Source: Jeotgalibacillus proteolyticus (lineage in GTDB: Bacteria > Bacillota > Bacilli > Bacillales > Jeotgalibacillaceae). Taken from it: a stretch of DNA of 64,000 nt. Location: positions 558,001 to 622,000 of the forward strand of contig NZ_PREZ01000002.1 in NCBI RefSeq assembly GCF_002926065.1. Reading direction: 5' to 3'. The translations under genes and the position numbers were made by a program. Position 1 is the first letter of the stretch. Every line of letters starts with the position of its first letter. Positions 36,891 to 45,196 of the stretch are shown here, piece after piece. Below the pieces are notes generated by a model. The model worked only from the letters and a program-made list of their open reading frames with translations. It was not told the DNA's origin and did no database searches.

Positions 36891-37664
36891 TTACTCTTTA
36901 ACTGCCTTCCAGATTGTCCATCTGTCTTTTTCTATAATTTCCCCATCCGGCAGCTTGGCATCCAGAAATTGAACCAGGGTTGTCAGCTTCTGATCATCTA
37001 TTTCATGCAGAATACTTCTACCAATTTTATCGCTGATATCCTGTAACAGCTGCTCCTTTTTTTCATAAATCTTTCTGGTCTCCCAAAGCTTTACTTCCTC
37101 TACATGAGTAAACCCGGCATCTTTTAGAGCTTCTTTTACCGCTTGGCTGCCATGTCTCCTGTTTCTTTCTTTTTCAATTAACTCAGGAAATTGAGAAAAG
37201 ATATAGCCTCTAATATGATGATCATTTCCTTCAAGCAGACAATCTTCCAGGGTGCGGTCTTGTACGATAAAAATTCCATTTTTCTCAAGCACACGGCAGG
37301 CTTCCTCAAAGCATTTAGTTAAGTCGTCCAGATGATGAATTAACGCTCTTTCAAGCACTACCTGATAACTCCCGCTTTGCTGACCAGTTTCATAGGCAGA
37401 GCCATGCTCAAAAGAAGTATTTTTATACTCATGACAGTTTTCACGTGCCGCTTTAATTGCAGCCTTGGAAAAATCAATACCAACTACCTCTGAAGCGCCG
37501 AGGAGGGATAAAGCTTTTGTGTAAATGCCTCCGCCGCAGCCTACATCAAGAATTTTAATTCCTTTTAGCGGTACGAGCTTTTTTACTGCTTCCCTCCATG
37601 ACTCATCTGCTGTTCTAGTTGTATAAGAGTAACTGTTTTTTGAACTGTGAAAATCAATCCCCAC
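36891..37664 (-). CDS. Class I SAM-dependent methyltransferase
   Basis: A 257-residue methyltransferase. The SAM loop is ILDVGCGGGIYTKAL (about residues 38-52), with the acidic strand end VVGID after it and a RALIHHLDDL motif IV region, as in UbiE-like enzymes. Substrate unknown. GTG 37664 is preceded by GGAGGG seven bases earlier. It lies 37 bases downstream of the VOC gene and is probably co-transcribed with it. Confidence 0.85.
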   Translation of the reverse strand: MGIDFHSSKNSYSYTTRTADESWREAVKKLVPLKGIKILDVGCGGGIYTKALSLLGASEVVGIDFSKAAIKAARENCHEYKNTSFEHGSAYETGQQSGSYQVVLERALIHHLDDLTKCFEEACRVLEKNGIFIVQDRTLEDCLLEGNDHHIRGYIFSQFPELIEKERNRRHGSQAVKEALKDAGFTHVEEVKLWETRKIYEKKEQLLQDISDKIGRSILHEIDDQKLTTLVQFLDAKLPDGEIIEKDRWTIWKAVKE

Positions 37665-37701
37665 ACTTCATCCCTCCAGTATTGATCTTTTTTTAACCAG
37701 T

Positions 37702-38070
37702 TCAGTCCCACTCCAAAAGCTCAATTCTGTTTCCGAATGGATCACTTAGATAGATCCGGTTTGCCCCTGGAAGATTAGGATCATCTATAAATTTCACGTG
37801 ATTAGCAGCTAAATGCCTCTTCAATTCCTCGAGGTTCTGCACTTCAAAGGCTGGATGTGCTTTTTTAGCGGCTTGAAAGGGTTCTTCAATTCCGATATGC
37901 AGCTGGGACGTTCCAAAGGTAAACCACACACCTCCGCGTTTTTTCAGTTCAGCCGGTTTTTCAATTTCCTTGAATCCTAAAACATCTGCGAAAAATTTTA
38001 TTGCCTCCTCCTCTGATCCCTTAGGTGCAGCTAATTGAACATGATCGATCCCCTTAAATGAAAAAAGCAT
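37702..38070 (-). CDS. VOC (glyoxalase/dioxygenase fold) protein
   Basis: A 122-residue VOC-fold protein starting IDHVQLAAPKGSEEEAIKFF and ending LSDPFGNRIELLEW, the two halves of the fold. The first His and the last Glu of the usual metal site are present. Activity unknown (glyoxalase-like). AAAGGAGG precedes the ATG. Confidence 0.82.
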   Translation of the reverse strand: MLFSFKGIDHVQLAAPKGSEEEAIKFFADVLGFKEIEKPAELKKRGGVWFTFGTSQLHIGIEEPFQAAKKAHPAFEVQNLEELKRHLAANHVKFIDDPNLPGANRIYLSDPFGNRIELLEWD

Positions 38071-38199
38071 TATGATTCCTCCTTTTATTTCTCTCTATTT
38101 TTAACAATAGAGGAATTTGTTTGATAAGTAAATTACATAAAATGAAGAATTAGTGATAACTTTTACTTATCAATAGACTTCTCCCTCTAAATAGGGCAT

Positions 38200-38327
38200 T
38201 TTGATTTCCACTTCAGGGGAACGCTTTTCGGGGGGCGGGGCGGGGCTGAGCTAACTTGCTGCGCAAGTGGATCTCAGCCTCCCCGCTTCTCTCCCCTCGG
38301 AGTCGTCCCCTTCCGTTCCAATCAACC
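38200..38327. repeat. Dispersed intergenic repeat, fullest copy
   Basis: A GC-rich 130-bp element in the gene-free space 38071-38440. Its left edge, read on the minus strand, aligns with 57213-57250: CCCCG, GAAAGC, CCCCTG, then AG-GGAAATCAA. The middle forms a long hairpin (CGGGG...CTGAG/CTCAG...CCCCG, about 38231-38285). The right part shares 16 bases with 34510-34525. The rest of the gap holds only the GNAT terminator. Confidence 0.7.
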
Positions 38328-38388
38328 TTAAATTCCTAATCTTGTTCTTCGAAGTTTGAGTGTTTTGAATTCGCTTTCACGGCCATAG

Positions 38389-38421
38389 TAAAAAACCCGC
38401 TGCATCGTACATGCAGCGGGT
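38389..38421 (-). terminator. Terminator of GNAT gene
   Basis: 11-bp stem ACCCGCTGCAT/ATGCAGCGGGT, then TTTTT on the minus strand. Confidence 0.9.
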
Positions 38422-38440
38422 CTACAGAAATTGTTTATTC

Positions 38441-38914
38441 TCAGTCACTGGCGGTTTGAACGACTAGATAAAGAATGCTTTCTTCCCCTTTCATTTCTCC
38501 TGAAGGGACAAAGCCAAAGTTTTTATATAATTCATATGCTGATTCGTTATCTGTTGAAACAGCTGCACGAATCTCCGAGCAATTTCGGAAATTCTCGCTG
38601 ATCCAATCAATCAATTTTTTTAACCCCGCACGGCCGTAGCCCTTTCCCTGGTACTTCTCGTCTATAATCATTCCTTCAATCCAGTAATTATTTGTCGTTT
38701 CATCTTCATACGTGTACAGCATAAATCCAACGACTGTTTCATCATCATAAATAGCAAAAGGAATATATTCTGAGTGATCTTCTTCAGATTTGGTTTCAAT
38801 TTTCTCAAGAGATTCCGCTACCGTTCTTGTGCAATCCCGCTGTTCTTCTTTCCCATGCAGCTTTACAACCTCTTCTTTATTTTCTTCTGTTACCCGCTTT
38901 AACTGAACTTCCAT
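38441..38914 (-). CDS. GNAT acetyltransferase, polyamine-acetyltransferase-like
   Basis: A 157-residue GNAT. The acetyl-CoA loop is YQGKGYGRAGLKKL (about residues 89-102), followed by STDNESAYELYKNFGFVPSG. Sequence style (GFMLYTYEDETTNNYWIEGM) recalls the spermidine/spermine acetyltransferases BltD and PaiA of Bacillus. This substrate guess is weak. GAGGG precedes the ATG. Single gene with its own terminator. Confidence 0.82.
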   Translation of the reverse strand: MEVQLKRVTEENKEEVVKLHGKEEQRDCTRTVAESLEKIETKSEEDHSEYIPFAIYDDETVVGFMLYTYEDETTNNYWIEGMIIDEKYQGKGYGRAGLKKLIDWISENFRNCSEIRAAVSTDNESAYELYKNFGFVPSGEMKGEESILYLVVQTASD

Positions 38915-39012
38915 GCTATTCCCTCATTTCTTAAAAAGGATACTATTTTACTTCTATATCCTTTTACAATGAAAGTTAATCATTGTCTCTCCTCTTTTCT
39001 TTCTCTTATCGG

Positions 39013-39050
39013 CAAAAAAAGGGGTTGAGACAGATGTGTGTCTCAAACCC
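39013..39050 (-). terminator. Terminator of the HAD phosphatase gene
   Basis: GGGTTTGAGACA pairs with TGTCTCAACCC, followed by TTTTTTT on the minus strand. Confidence 0.85.
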
Positions 39051-39116
39051 TCGCCCGGTTCACTGCGCTTCTTAAATAACTATTAGTCATGTCCCAAGCT
39101 CTTAATAAGTTATTTT

Positions 39117-39899
39117 TTATTTCAACAGACCCACCATTTCCAAGCCTGCTAAGATACCGTCCTGATCTACCGGCTTAGTCGTGTATGCTGCTGCATCTTT
39201 TGCTTCCTGGCAGCCATTGCCCATTGCAACTCCATGCCCGACTGCTGAAAGCATTTCGATGTCATTTAAGCCGTCGCCGAACGCGTAAACATTCTCCATC
39301 TTAATAGACAGGATTTGAATGACCTGTTCGATTCCCTTTGCTTTAGAACCGCCGGCAGGAATCACGTCAACCGATTGAGGATGCCATCTGATAAAGTCAA
39401 AATCACTAAATTCCTTTTCGTAAAATGTTTCTTCGTCGCCCTCACAGAAAAGCAGGGTTTGATAAATTTTTTCCATATGAAAATACTCAGGATCGTGCGT
39501 CGGGAAGGATTTAATTTTTAAAGAATTAAAGCTTTCCACGATGTTTTCGTGCTCCTCGACATTGGCCTTCATTTCCCCCTGCCCCATATATACAAGCGGA
39601 TGATTTCTTGTCGCCGCAACTTCCGTCAGCTGCTTCAGGCTTTCATAATTTAGTGGATTGCTTACGACTACTTCCCCTTTATGCTCCACGTACTGACCGT
39701 TGTAGCTGACAAAGGTGTCAATGTTCAGTTCTCTCCGAAGATCTTCAAACATAAATGGAGCCCTTCCAGTAGCAATGGCCACTTCATGACCATCCATTTT
39801 AAGTGCTTCTATCGCTTTTTTAGTTGAAGTAGGGAGTTTCTTATCGTGATCTAAAAGCGTGCCGTCAATGTCAAAAAAAATAATCTTTGTGCTAGTCAT
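39117..39899 (-). CDS. Cof-type HAD phosphatase
   Basis: A 260-residue HAD-IIB phosphatase. Motif I FFDIDGTLLD holds the nucleophile Asp; motif II is AIATGR; motif III/IV is the Lys before GDGLNDIEML. Members dephosphorylate sugar phosphates, FMN-type or PLP substrates in the cytoplasm; the specific one is unknown (YkrA/YitU-like). ATG 39899 has GAGGTG six bases upstream and is preferred over GTG 39908, which overlaps the ribosome site. Confidence 0.88.
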   Translation of the reverse strand: MTSTKIIFFDIDGTLLDHDKKLPTSTKKAIEALKMDGHEVAIATGRAPFMFEDLRRELNIDTFVSYNGQYVEHKGEVVVSNPLNYESLKQLTEVAATRNHPLVYMGQGEMKANVEEHENIVESFNSLKIKSFPTHDPEYFHMEKIYQTLLFCEGDEETFYEKEFSDFDFIRWHPQSVDVIPAGGSKAKGIEQVIQILSIKMENVYAFGDGLNDIEMLSAVGHGVAMGNGCQEAKDAAAYTTKPVDQDGILAGLEMVGLLK

Positions 39900-39908
39900 G
39901 CTTGTCAC

Positions 39909-40145
39909 CTCTATGTATTTATTGAGTGCAATATAAAATTACTTCTTCTATCGTAACAGAAAATGAACTGTGAGCGAACTCAGGACGACTATCTGCAATA
40001 AATATCTTACTCTAATGCAGTAAATATACCCATAAGAAAACGCTTATATTTAAAGGAAATACTCCTGTTTTCATGAGATAGAATCGAAATTAGTAGGAGA
40101 GGAGATGTTGATTTTAGTTAAATTGACTGAATTTTTCATCTATTT
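39909..40145. other. Intergenic region before the secreted protein gene
   Basis: No convincing gene. A weak cre-like sequence (AAGAAAACGCTTATA, about 40034-40048) and an AGGAGAGGAG stretch near 40097 are present; a short frame beginning at 40105 overlaps the sigma-B-like promoter and the downstream gene in another frame. Confidence 0.4.
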
Positions 40146-40170
40146 GTTTTTTGTGGTAAGTGCTGGGTAT
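40146..40170 (+). promoter_or_regulatory. Sigma-B-like promoter of the secreted protein gene
   Basis: GTTTTT (40146-40151), 13 bases, GGGTAT (40165-40170), close to the general-stress consensus GTTTAA-N12-14-GGGTAT. It lies 65 bases before the start codon. Confidence 0.55.
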
Positions 40171-40234
40171 ATAGAGAACGCCTGGCAGAAGAATCATCGA
40201 GTACCTATAAAAAACCTATTAGGAGGCTATAAAA

Positions 40235-40855
40235 ATGAACTTCAAAAAATTCTCTTTTGCATTAACGATCGCGATTATTGGTGCCTTGCTTCTCGCTCCA
40301 TTAAGTACAATGGCAGCATCGTCAAACACTGGTTCAAAAATGCTCAAAAATGTAAAAGTTACTGGTGTCCTTGAAGATGGTGGAACATTTGATGGAATGA
40401 TGACCATCGAAAACCTTTCTTATGATGAAGCAAAGGGTCTGGTCATGAGCGGTACAGTTAAAGGAAAGGCTACACAAGCGAACGGAGAAAGAAATAATGT
40501 CAACGAAGCATTTGAAAATGTTCCAGCATCTATAAATCAAGCAGGCACAGGAGCCCAGGCAGCTTCTGCATCGACTATTCAACAAGCAGAGACAATGGCT
40601 GCAACACAGGCTGCGTGTGATCTTTTAAATCTTGATTTGGGACCTATTTTTCTTGATTTACTTGGACTTCAGCTCGACCTGTCTGAGATTAACCTTGATC
40701 TGACTGCAGTTCCTGGTGCAGGAAACCTACTTGGAAACCTTCTATGCGGAGTTGCTGGTCTACTTGATGGAAACGGATTTTTAAGCGGTATTTTTGATCA
40801 ACTGTCCGGCTTACTGAATTCTTTACTAGGTGGCATTAATTCTCTACTGGGATAA
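40235..40855 (+). CDS. Secreted protein with hydrophobic LDL-rich C-terminal domain
   Basis: A 206-residue exported protein. Signal peptide MNFKKFSFALTIAIIGALLL, with cleavage likely after TMA-A (about residue 28). The middle is polar and Ala/Gln-rich. The last 80 residues are a leucine/aspartate-patterned domain: DLGPIFLDLLGLQLDLSEI, then AGNLLGNLLCGVAGLLDG, with two cysteines. I recall this GNLLGNLLC-type module from unrelated secreted bacterial proteins, but know of no function. AGGAGG precedes the ATG. A sigma-B-like promoter upstream suggests stress control. Confidence 0.75.
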   Translation: MNFKKFSFALTIAIIGALLLAPLSTMAASSNTGSKMLKNVKVTGVLEDGGTFDGMMTIENLSYDEAKGLVMSGTVKGKATQANGERNNVNEAFENVPASINQAGTGAQAASASTIQQAETMAATQAACDLLNLDLGPIFLDLLGLQLDLSEINLDLTAVPGAGNLLGNLLCGVAGLLDGNGFLSGIFDQLSGLLNSLLGGINSLLG

Positions 40856-40905
40856 ATGAACACAACTACTGCCAGGTTACTTCTTTATATTAGATAGGCT
40901 GCCTG

Positions 40906-40936
40906 AGGGATGCATATAGGATGCATCCCTTCATTC
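40906..40936 (+). terminator. Hairpin after the secreted protein gene
   Basis: Perfect 10-bp stem AGGGATGCAT/ATGCATCCCT, loop ATAGG; only a weak T-rich tail follows. Confidence 0.5.
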
Positions 40937-41041
40937 ATATCTAACCCCACTTTCCCTGTAGCGTTCAAATCGCCCTCCTTCTATAAATCTTCTGCATGAC
41001 ATACTTTAATGTATCAATTAAATTTAATGCGGGGTATTGCC

Positions 41042-42088
41042 GTGAAACCATGGAACAAGGCCTTTCAGGTAGCAGCTGTTTATGTTGGAACAATAGTTGG
41101 AACTGGATTTGCTACAGGTAAAGAAATCGTTGAGTTCTTCACACAATTTGGTTTTATGGGATTTTTTACGATCTTAATCAGCGGTTATTTTTTTATATCC
41201 TTAGGGACAAGCCTGATGATAAAGGCCATTGATTTACAGGCTCATTCTTATGAGGAGCTCAATCGTTACTTGTTCGGGAACCGTCTTTCAAAGGGCGTAA
41301 ATTTTTTGATGATGGCAATGCTTTTAGGCTTCTGTATTGTAATGCTTTCCGGTGCAGGGGCTGTGTTTGAAGAACAGCTTAAGCAGCCGAAAATCGCAGG
41401 TGTTCTTCTAACAGTTTTTCTTCTGTTCGGGGTTTTACTTATGGGTTCAAAAGGACTGCTTGCGGTAAATTCCTTTATGGTTCCGCTTATGATTCTCTTC
41501 AACCTTCTACTGCTTATTCACACCGTTTCCGGGGAGGAAATAACGAATCGTTTTTTTTTCATGCCGGAAAAATTATCGTATTGGAAGCCTATATTGTACG
41601 CATTCATTTATCCTGCTATGAATCTGGCAATGGCCCAGGCGGTATTGGTTCCTCTTGCCTCTGAAATAAAGGATAAAGTCGTCATCCGTTTAGGCGGAAT
41701 GCTTGGCGGTCTTATTTTGACGCTACTCTTACTTTCAAGCCACCTGACTCTTATCACACTACCTGAGGTGGCAGGATATGCCATCCCAATGGCGGTTGTG
41801 ATGAAGGGAATGCTTCTTCCATTATTTTGGATTTATGTAATCGTCATTTATGGAGAGATCTTTACCTCTATTCTTGGGAATATGTATGGCCTTGAAAAAC
41901 AACTAAAAACCTATACTCGAATAAAGAGTCCGTTTATCTTTACGGGAATTATCTTGTTCGTTCTTTGTTTCAGTTTTCTGGATTACAGCATGCTTCTTCG
42001 TGTCTTATATCCTTTGTTCGGCTATATAAGCTTCGTCTTCTTTGTTCTGCTCTGGGTAAAAGCGAACAAACAGCCAGTGGAAAGATAA
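41042..42088 (+). CDS. YkvI-type membrane protein (APC-like transporter fold)
   Basis: A 348-residue protein with about ten membrane helices. It opens AAVYVGTIVGTGFATGKEIV, the broken-helix glycine pattern of amino-acid/APC transporters, and resembles YkvI of B. subtilis, which is uncharacterised. Transport substrate unknown. GTG 41042 is chosen because homologues start just before this helix; GCGGGG upstream is a weak ribosome site and an in-frame ATG at 41027 is an alternative. Confidence 0.78.
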   Translation: MKPWNKAFQVAAVYVGTIVGTGFATGKEIVEFFTQFGFMGFFTILISGYFFISLGTSLMIKAIDLQAHSYEELNRYLFGNRLSKGVNFLMMAMLLGFCIVMLSGAGAVFEEQLKQPKIAGVLLTVFLLFGVLLMGSKGLLAVNSFMVPLMILFNLLLLIHTVSGEEITNRFFFMPEKLSYWKPILYAFIYPAMNLAMAQAVLVPLASEIKDKVVIRLGGMLGGLILTLLLLSSHLTLITLPEVAGYAIPMAVVMKGMLLPLFWIYVIVIYGEIFTSILGNMYGLEKQLKTYTRIKSPFIFTGIILFVLCFSFLDYSMLLRVLYPLFGYISFVFFVLLWVKANKQPVER

Positions 42089-42229
42089 TATTTTTATCTA
42101 AGAAAAGATTCCGCATGTACCTGCAAAAAATTCCTTTGTTGCTAACAACGTACTAATGAAATGGGGTTTACATTCACGTTACCATACTATTTGTTGAGTT
42201 ATTCAACAGATATTTTTAAGGAGGTAAAT

Positions 42230-42832
42230 GTGAAGATGAAGAAATGGATTATTTCAGGAGCTATTGCATTTTCTGCGATGTTCTTCCCCTCTCAAACAGA
42301 TGCAACATCCCAACAATATACAGTAAAAAGCGGTGATTCCTTATGGAAGATCAGCCAGCGCTATGGTACGAATGTTAATTCACTTAAAGCAGCTAATGGT
42401 CTTTCAGGATCACTTATTTATCCAGGACAGACACTGACAATCGGGGAGTCAGCAGTTAATGAAGAAGAACTTGATCTGCTTTCACGGCTTGTCCACGCAG
42501 AAGCACGTGGAGAGTCCTATAAAGGTAAAGCAGCTGTAGCAGGTGTTATTTTAAACCGTGTTAAAAGTAATGAGTTCCCTGACACAATTGAGGAAGTTAT
42601 TTATGAAACGCATGGCAATGGTGGGATTTATGCATTTGAGCCTGTTCAAAATGGTGAAATTACACGTCATGCGGATAACGAATCCGTTAAAGCGGCACGT
42701 GATGCCATGAATGGCTATGACCCGTCCAATGGTGCATTATTCTTCTTTAACCCTGATACGGCTACTTCAAAATGGGTACAACGTTTAACAATAGAATCTA
42801 AAATTGGGAATCATGTTTTTGCAACTAATTAA
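42230..42832 (+). CDS. LysM cell-wall hydrolase (SleB/CwlJ type)
   Basis: A 200-residue exported cell-wall enzyme. Signal peptide (KKWIISGAIAFSAMFF), one LysM peptidoglycan-binding domain (YTVKSGDSLWKISQRYG to about residue 70), then a Hydrolase_2 domain: LVHAEARGESYKGKAAVAGV with the catalytic Glu, as in the spore cortex-lytic SleB and CwlJ. It may act in germination or growth; without a partner ypeB-like gene nearby I do not call it SleB. GTG 42230 is five bases after AAGGAGG; an ATG two codons later is possible. Confidence 0.88.
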   Translation: MKMKKWIISGAIAFSAMFFPSQTDATSQQYTVKSGDSLWKISQRYGTNVNSLKAANGLSGSLIYPGQTLTIGESAVNEEELDLLSRLVHAEARGESYKGKAAVAGVILNRVKSNEFPDTIEEVIYETHGNGGIYAFEPVQNGEITRHADNESVKAARDAMNGYDPSNGALFFFNPDTATSKWVQRLTIESKIGNHVFATN

Positions 42833-42837
42833 GGATG

Positions 42838-42873
42838 AAGCAGCCGGAAATAAATTCTCCGGCTGCTTTTTTT
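42838..42873 (+). terminator. Terminator of the cell-wall hydrolase gene
   Basis: GCAGCCGGA/TCCGGCTGC stem and TTTTTTT. Confidence 0.92.
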
Positions 42874-42943
42874 CAGCTTTTTAAATGACAGTTTCCTGCT
42901 ATAATGAAAATGAATACAATACATCAATTTAGGAGTGAACAAA

Positions 42944-43357
42944 TTGCCAATCCATGCTTACCTGACCTTTAATGGAAATTGCCGTGAAGCCGTCCAGTTT
43001 TATGCCGATGTATTTGATACAGAGACGAACTACATAATGACAATGGGAGAAATGCCTGAAAACCCTGAGTATCCATTAACAGATGAAGCAAAAAACCTGG
43101 TGATGCACACACATCTCTTGATTGATGGTAGCAATATTATGTTCTCAGATACCTTCCCTGGAATGCCGTTTGAACAGGGCGGTACGATTACCCTGGCTCT
43201 GGTAAGTTCAGATATGGACAAGATTAAATCATGCTTTAATAGGCTGCAGGATGGCGGACGGGTAAACCTGGAGCTTCAGGAAACTTCCTGGAGTAAACTC
43301 TACGGGCAGGTTACCGATAAATTTGGGGTCAGCTGGCAGTTTAATTACGAAGAATAG
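42944..43357 (+). CDS. PhnB-type VOC family protein
   Basis: A 137-residue VOC/PhnB-like protein: PIHAYLTFNGNCREAVQFYA at the start and DKFGVSWQFNY at the end are typical of the PhnB-like glyoxalase fold, here as a stand-alone protein. Function unknown. TTG 42944 has AGGAG at the right distance; GTG 42935 overlaps the ribosome site. Confidence 0.82.
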   Translation: MPIHAYLTFNGNCREAVQFYADVFDTETNYIMTMGEMPENPEYPLTDEAKNLVMHTHLLIDGSNIMFSDTFPGMPFEQGGTITLALVSSDMDKIKSCFNRLQDGGRVNLELQETSWSKLYGQVTDKFGVSWQFNYEE

Positions 43358-43383
43358 AACTGCTTTTATATTCACTTAAAAGG

Positions 43384-43421
43384 TAACACCTCTTTGCCGG
43401 TAGATGACAAAGAGGTGTTTT
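43384..43421. terminator. Bidirectional terminator
   Basis: AACACCTCTTTG/CAAAGAGGTGTT, 12 bp, T-rich on both outer sides, between the convergent VOC and glucosidase genes. Confidence 0.88.
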
Positions 43422-43423
43422 GT

Positions 43424-45070
43424 TTAATTCGTCCATTCGTATACCCGTGCTTCATGTGGTTTTAAAGAAAAAGAAGATGGCAGTATAATCTTTCCTTCTT
43501 CAGCTCTTTCATAATTTGTAATGACACAGTGAGCTTTTCTTCCAATTATCCATTCCTCCGACTTAAAAACCTGCGCCTCATCCGAATGATTTAAAAGGAT
43601 AAGCCAGGTCTTATCTTCATACGTCCGTGTATACACATAAAGATTTTCATCATCCTGTGAAAGATCCTCGTAATCGCCATAAATCATGATCGGATTTTCT
43701 TTTCTGAATGAAATTAACAGCTTGTAATAATGAAAGACAGAGACTGGATCGTTTAAGGACTGCTTTACATTGATTTCCTTATAGTTTGGATTTACCTTTA
43801 TCCAGGGCTCTCCTGAGGTAAAGCCAGCTTGATGGTCATCACTCCACTGCATAGGGGTTCTTGAGTTATCCCGGCTTAGTAAAAGCAGATCTTCAAAAAC
43901 CTCTTTCGGATCTTTTCCCTTCTCTACTTCTTCCTTGTACTTATTTTTCATGGCAATATCATTGTAGTCATCAATTGAGTCAAAACGAACCCCGGTCATT
44001 CCGATTTCCTCTCCCTGATAGACATAAGGCATGCCAGGAAGTGTGTGAAGCATTGTAGCTAAAAGCTTTGCAGACTCCACACGGTATTCACCATCATTTC
44101 CATAACGTGTCACTTGTCTTGTATGGTCATGATTATTCAAAAACTGCGAATTCCAGCCTTTTCCCCAAAGAGCATTATACCAATTCCTTTGGATCTCTTT
44201 GTACGCTCGAAGGTTCATTACTGGCATTTCATCAGCTACCTGAAAGTGGAATAGTGTATTTAGCTCATTTCTGTTCTCATCAACATATAAAAGTCCTGTT
44301 TCCGGTGTAACAAATGGAATTTCTCCAACCGTCATACAATCATATTGCTGCAGGACTTCCCGGTTCATTTCCTGCAGATAGTCATGGATCCCCGGATTAT
44401 CCGCCAGGTAGCTGATGACCTCAGGGTTTTTCGCATCAGGAAATCCTTCCTGCTTGGCAAGTAAATTAATCACGTCCATTCGAAAACCGTCAATTCCTTT
44501 ATCAAGCCAGGAACGCATCATACGGTAAATCTCCTGCCTTAACTCTTCATTTTTCCAATTAAGATCAGGTTGTTCGACTGCGAATGAATGAAAATAATAA
44601 TCCTCTGTTTCTTCGTTAAAGGTCCAGGGAGAGGGTTCAAAATAAGAACGCCAGTTGTTAGGTTTTCCGCCATTCTTCGGTTTCTTCCAAATGTACCAAT
44701 CCCGCTTTGAATTATCTTTTGAGGATTTTGATTCTAAAAACCAGGGATGCTGATCAGATGTATGATTGACCACCAAATCCATAATGACCTTCATCCCCCG
44801 TTCATGGATTTCCTCAACCAGCCGTTCAAAATCCTTCATATCTCCAGCCTTTTTCATGATTCCTTCGTAGTTTGAAATATCATACCCATTATCCCGATCA
44901 GGTGATTCGTAAAAAGGATTCAGCCAGATCACATCTGCCCCTAGCTCCTGTATGTAATCAAGCTTTTCTATCACACCTTGAAGATCGCCAATCCCGTCTC
45001 CGTTGCTATCATAAAAGCTGCGCCAGTACACCTGGTACACAACAGCTTCCTTCCACCATATTTTTTTCAA
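43424..45070 (-). CDS. malL: GH13 oligo-1,6-glucosidase / alpha-glucosidase
   Basis: A 548-residue cytoplasmic GH13_31 enzyme that releases glucose from isomalto- or malto-oligosaccharides. The calcium loop YDSNGDGIGDL is near residue 20. Catalytic residues: Asp199 in GFRMDVI, Glu250 in VGEIP, Asp315 in NNHD. Val200 after the nucleophile is the residue linked with alpha-1,6 activity in this subfamily (Thr is found in maltose-specific members). No PTS or regulator gene lies next to it, and it starts 42 codons... no operon partner is seen: it stands alone between two terminators. Confidence 0.88.
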   Translation of the reverse strand: MKKIWWKEAVVYQVYWRSFYDSNGDGIGDLQGVIEKLDYIQELGADVIWLNPFYESPDRDNGYDISNYEGIMKKAGDMKDFERLVEEIHERGMKVIMDLVVNHTSDQHPWFLESKSSKDNSKRDWYIWKKPKNGGKPNNWRSYFEPSPWTFNEETEDYYFHSFAVEQPDLNWKNEELRQEIYRMMRSWLDKGIDGFRMDVINLLAKQEGFPDAKNPEVISYLADNPGIHDYLQEMNREVLQQYDCMTVGEIPFVTPETGLLYVDENRNELNTLFHFQVADEMPVMNLRAYKEIQRNWYNALWGKGWNSQFLNNHDHTRQVTRYGNDGEYRVESAKLLATMLHTLPGMPYVYQGEEIGMTGVRFDSIDDYNDIAMKNKYKEEVEKGKDPKEVFEDLLLLSRDNSRTPMQWSDDHQAGFTSGEPWIKVNPNYKEINVKQSLNDPVSVFHYYKLLISFRKENPIMIYGDYEDLSQDDENLYVYTRTYEDKTWLILLNHSDEAQVFKSEEWIIGRKAHCVITNYERAEEGKIILPSSFSLKPHEARVYEWTN

Positions 45071-45196
45071 AACGCATCCTCCTTTCTAAAGTTACATTAT
45101 ATCAAAGAGGCTATCCGAACCCCTTCCGCTATTGGTATTTAATGATTGATCAAACTGCTTCCTATTAAAATGGCTGGAGGCTATAAAGTGATTAGG

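Noticed and set aside
40034-40048. cre-like AAGAAAACGCTTATA
   Set aside because: Outer bases of the cre consensus are missing and no promoter is seen beside it.
40105-40374. 89-residue reading frame upstream of the secreted protein gene, with AGGAGAGGAG before it
   Set aside because: It overlaps the sigma-B-like promoter and most of the first 140 bases of the secreted protein gene in another frame, and its second half reads as shadow sequence.
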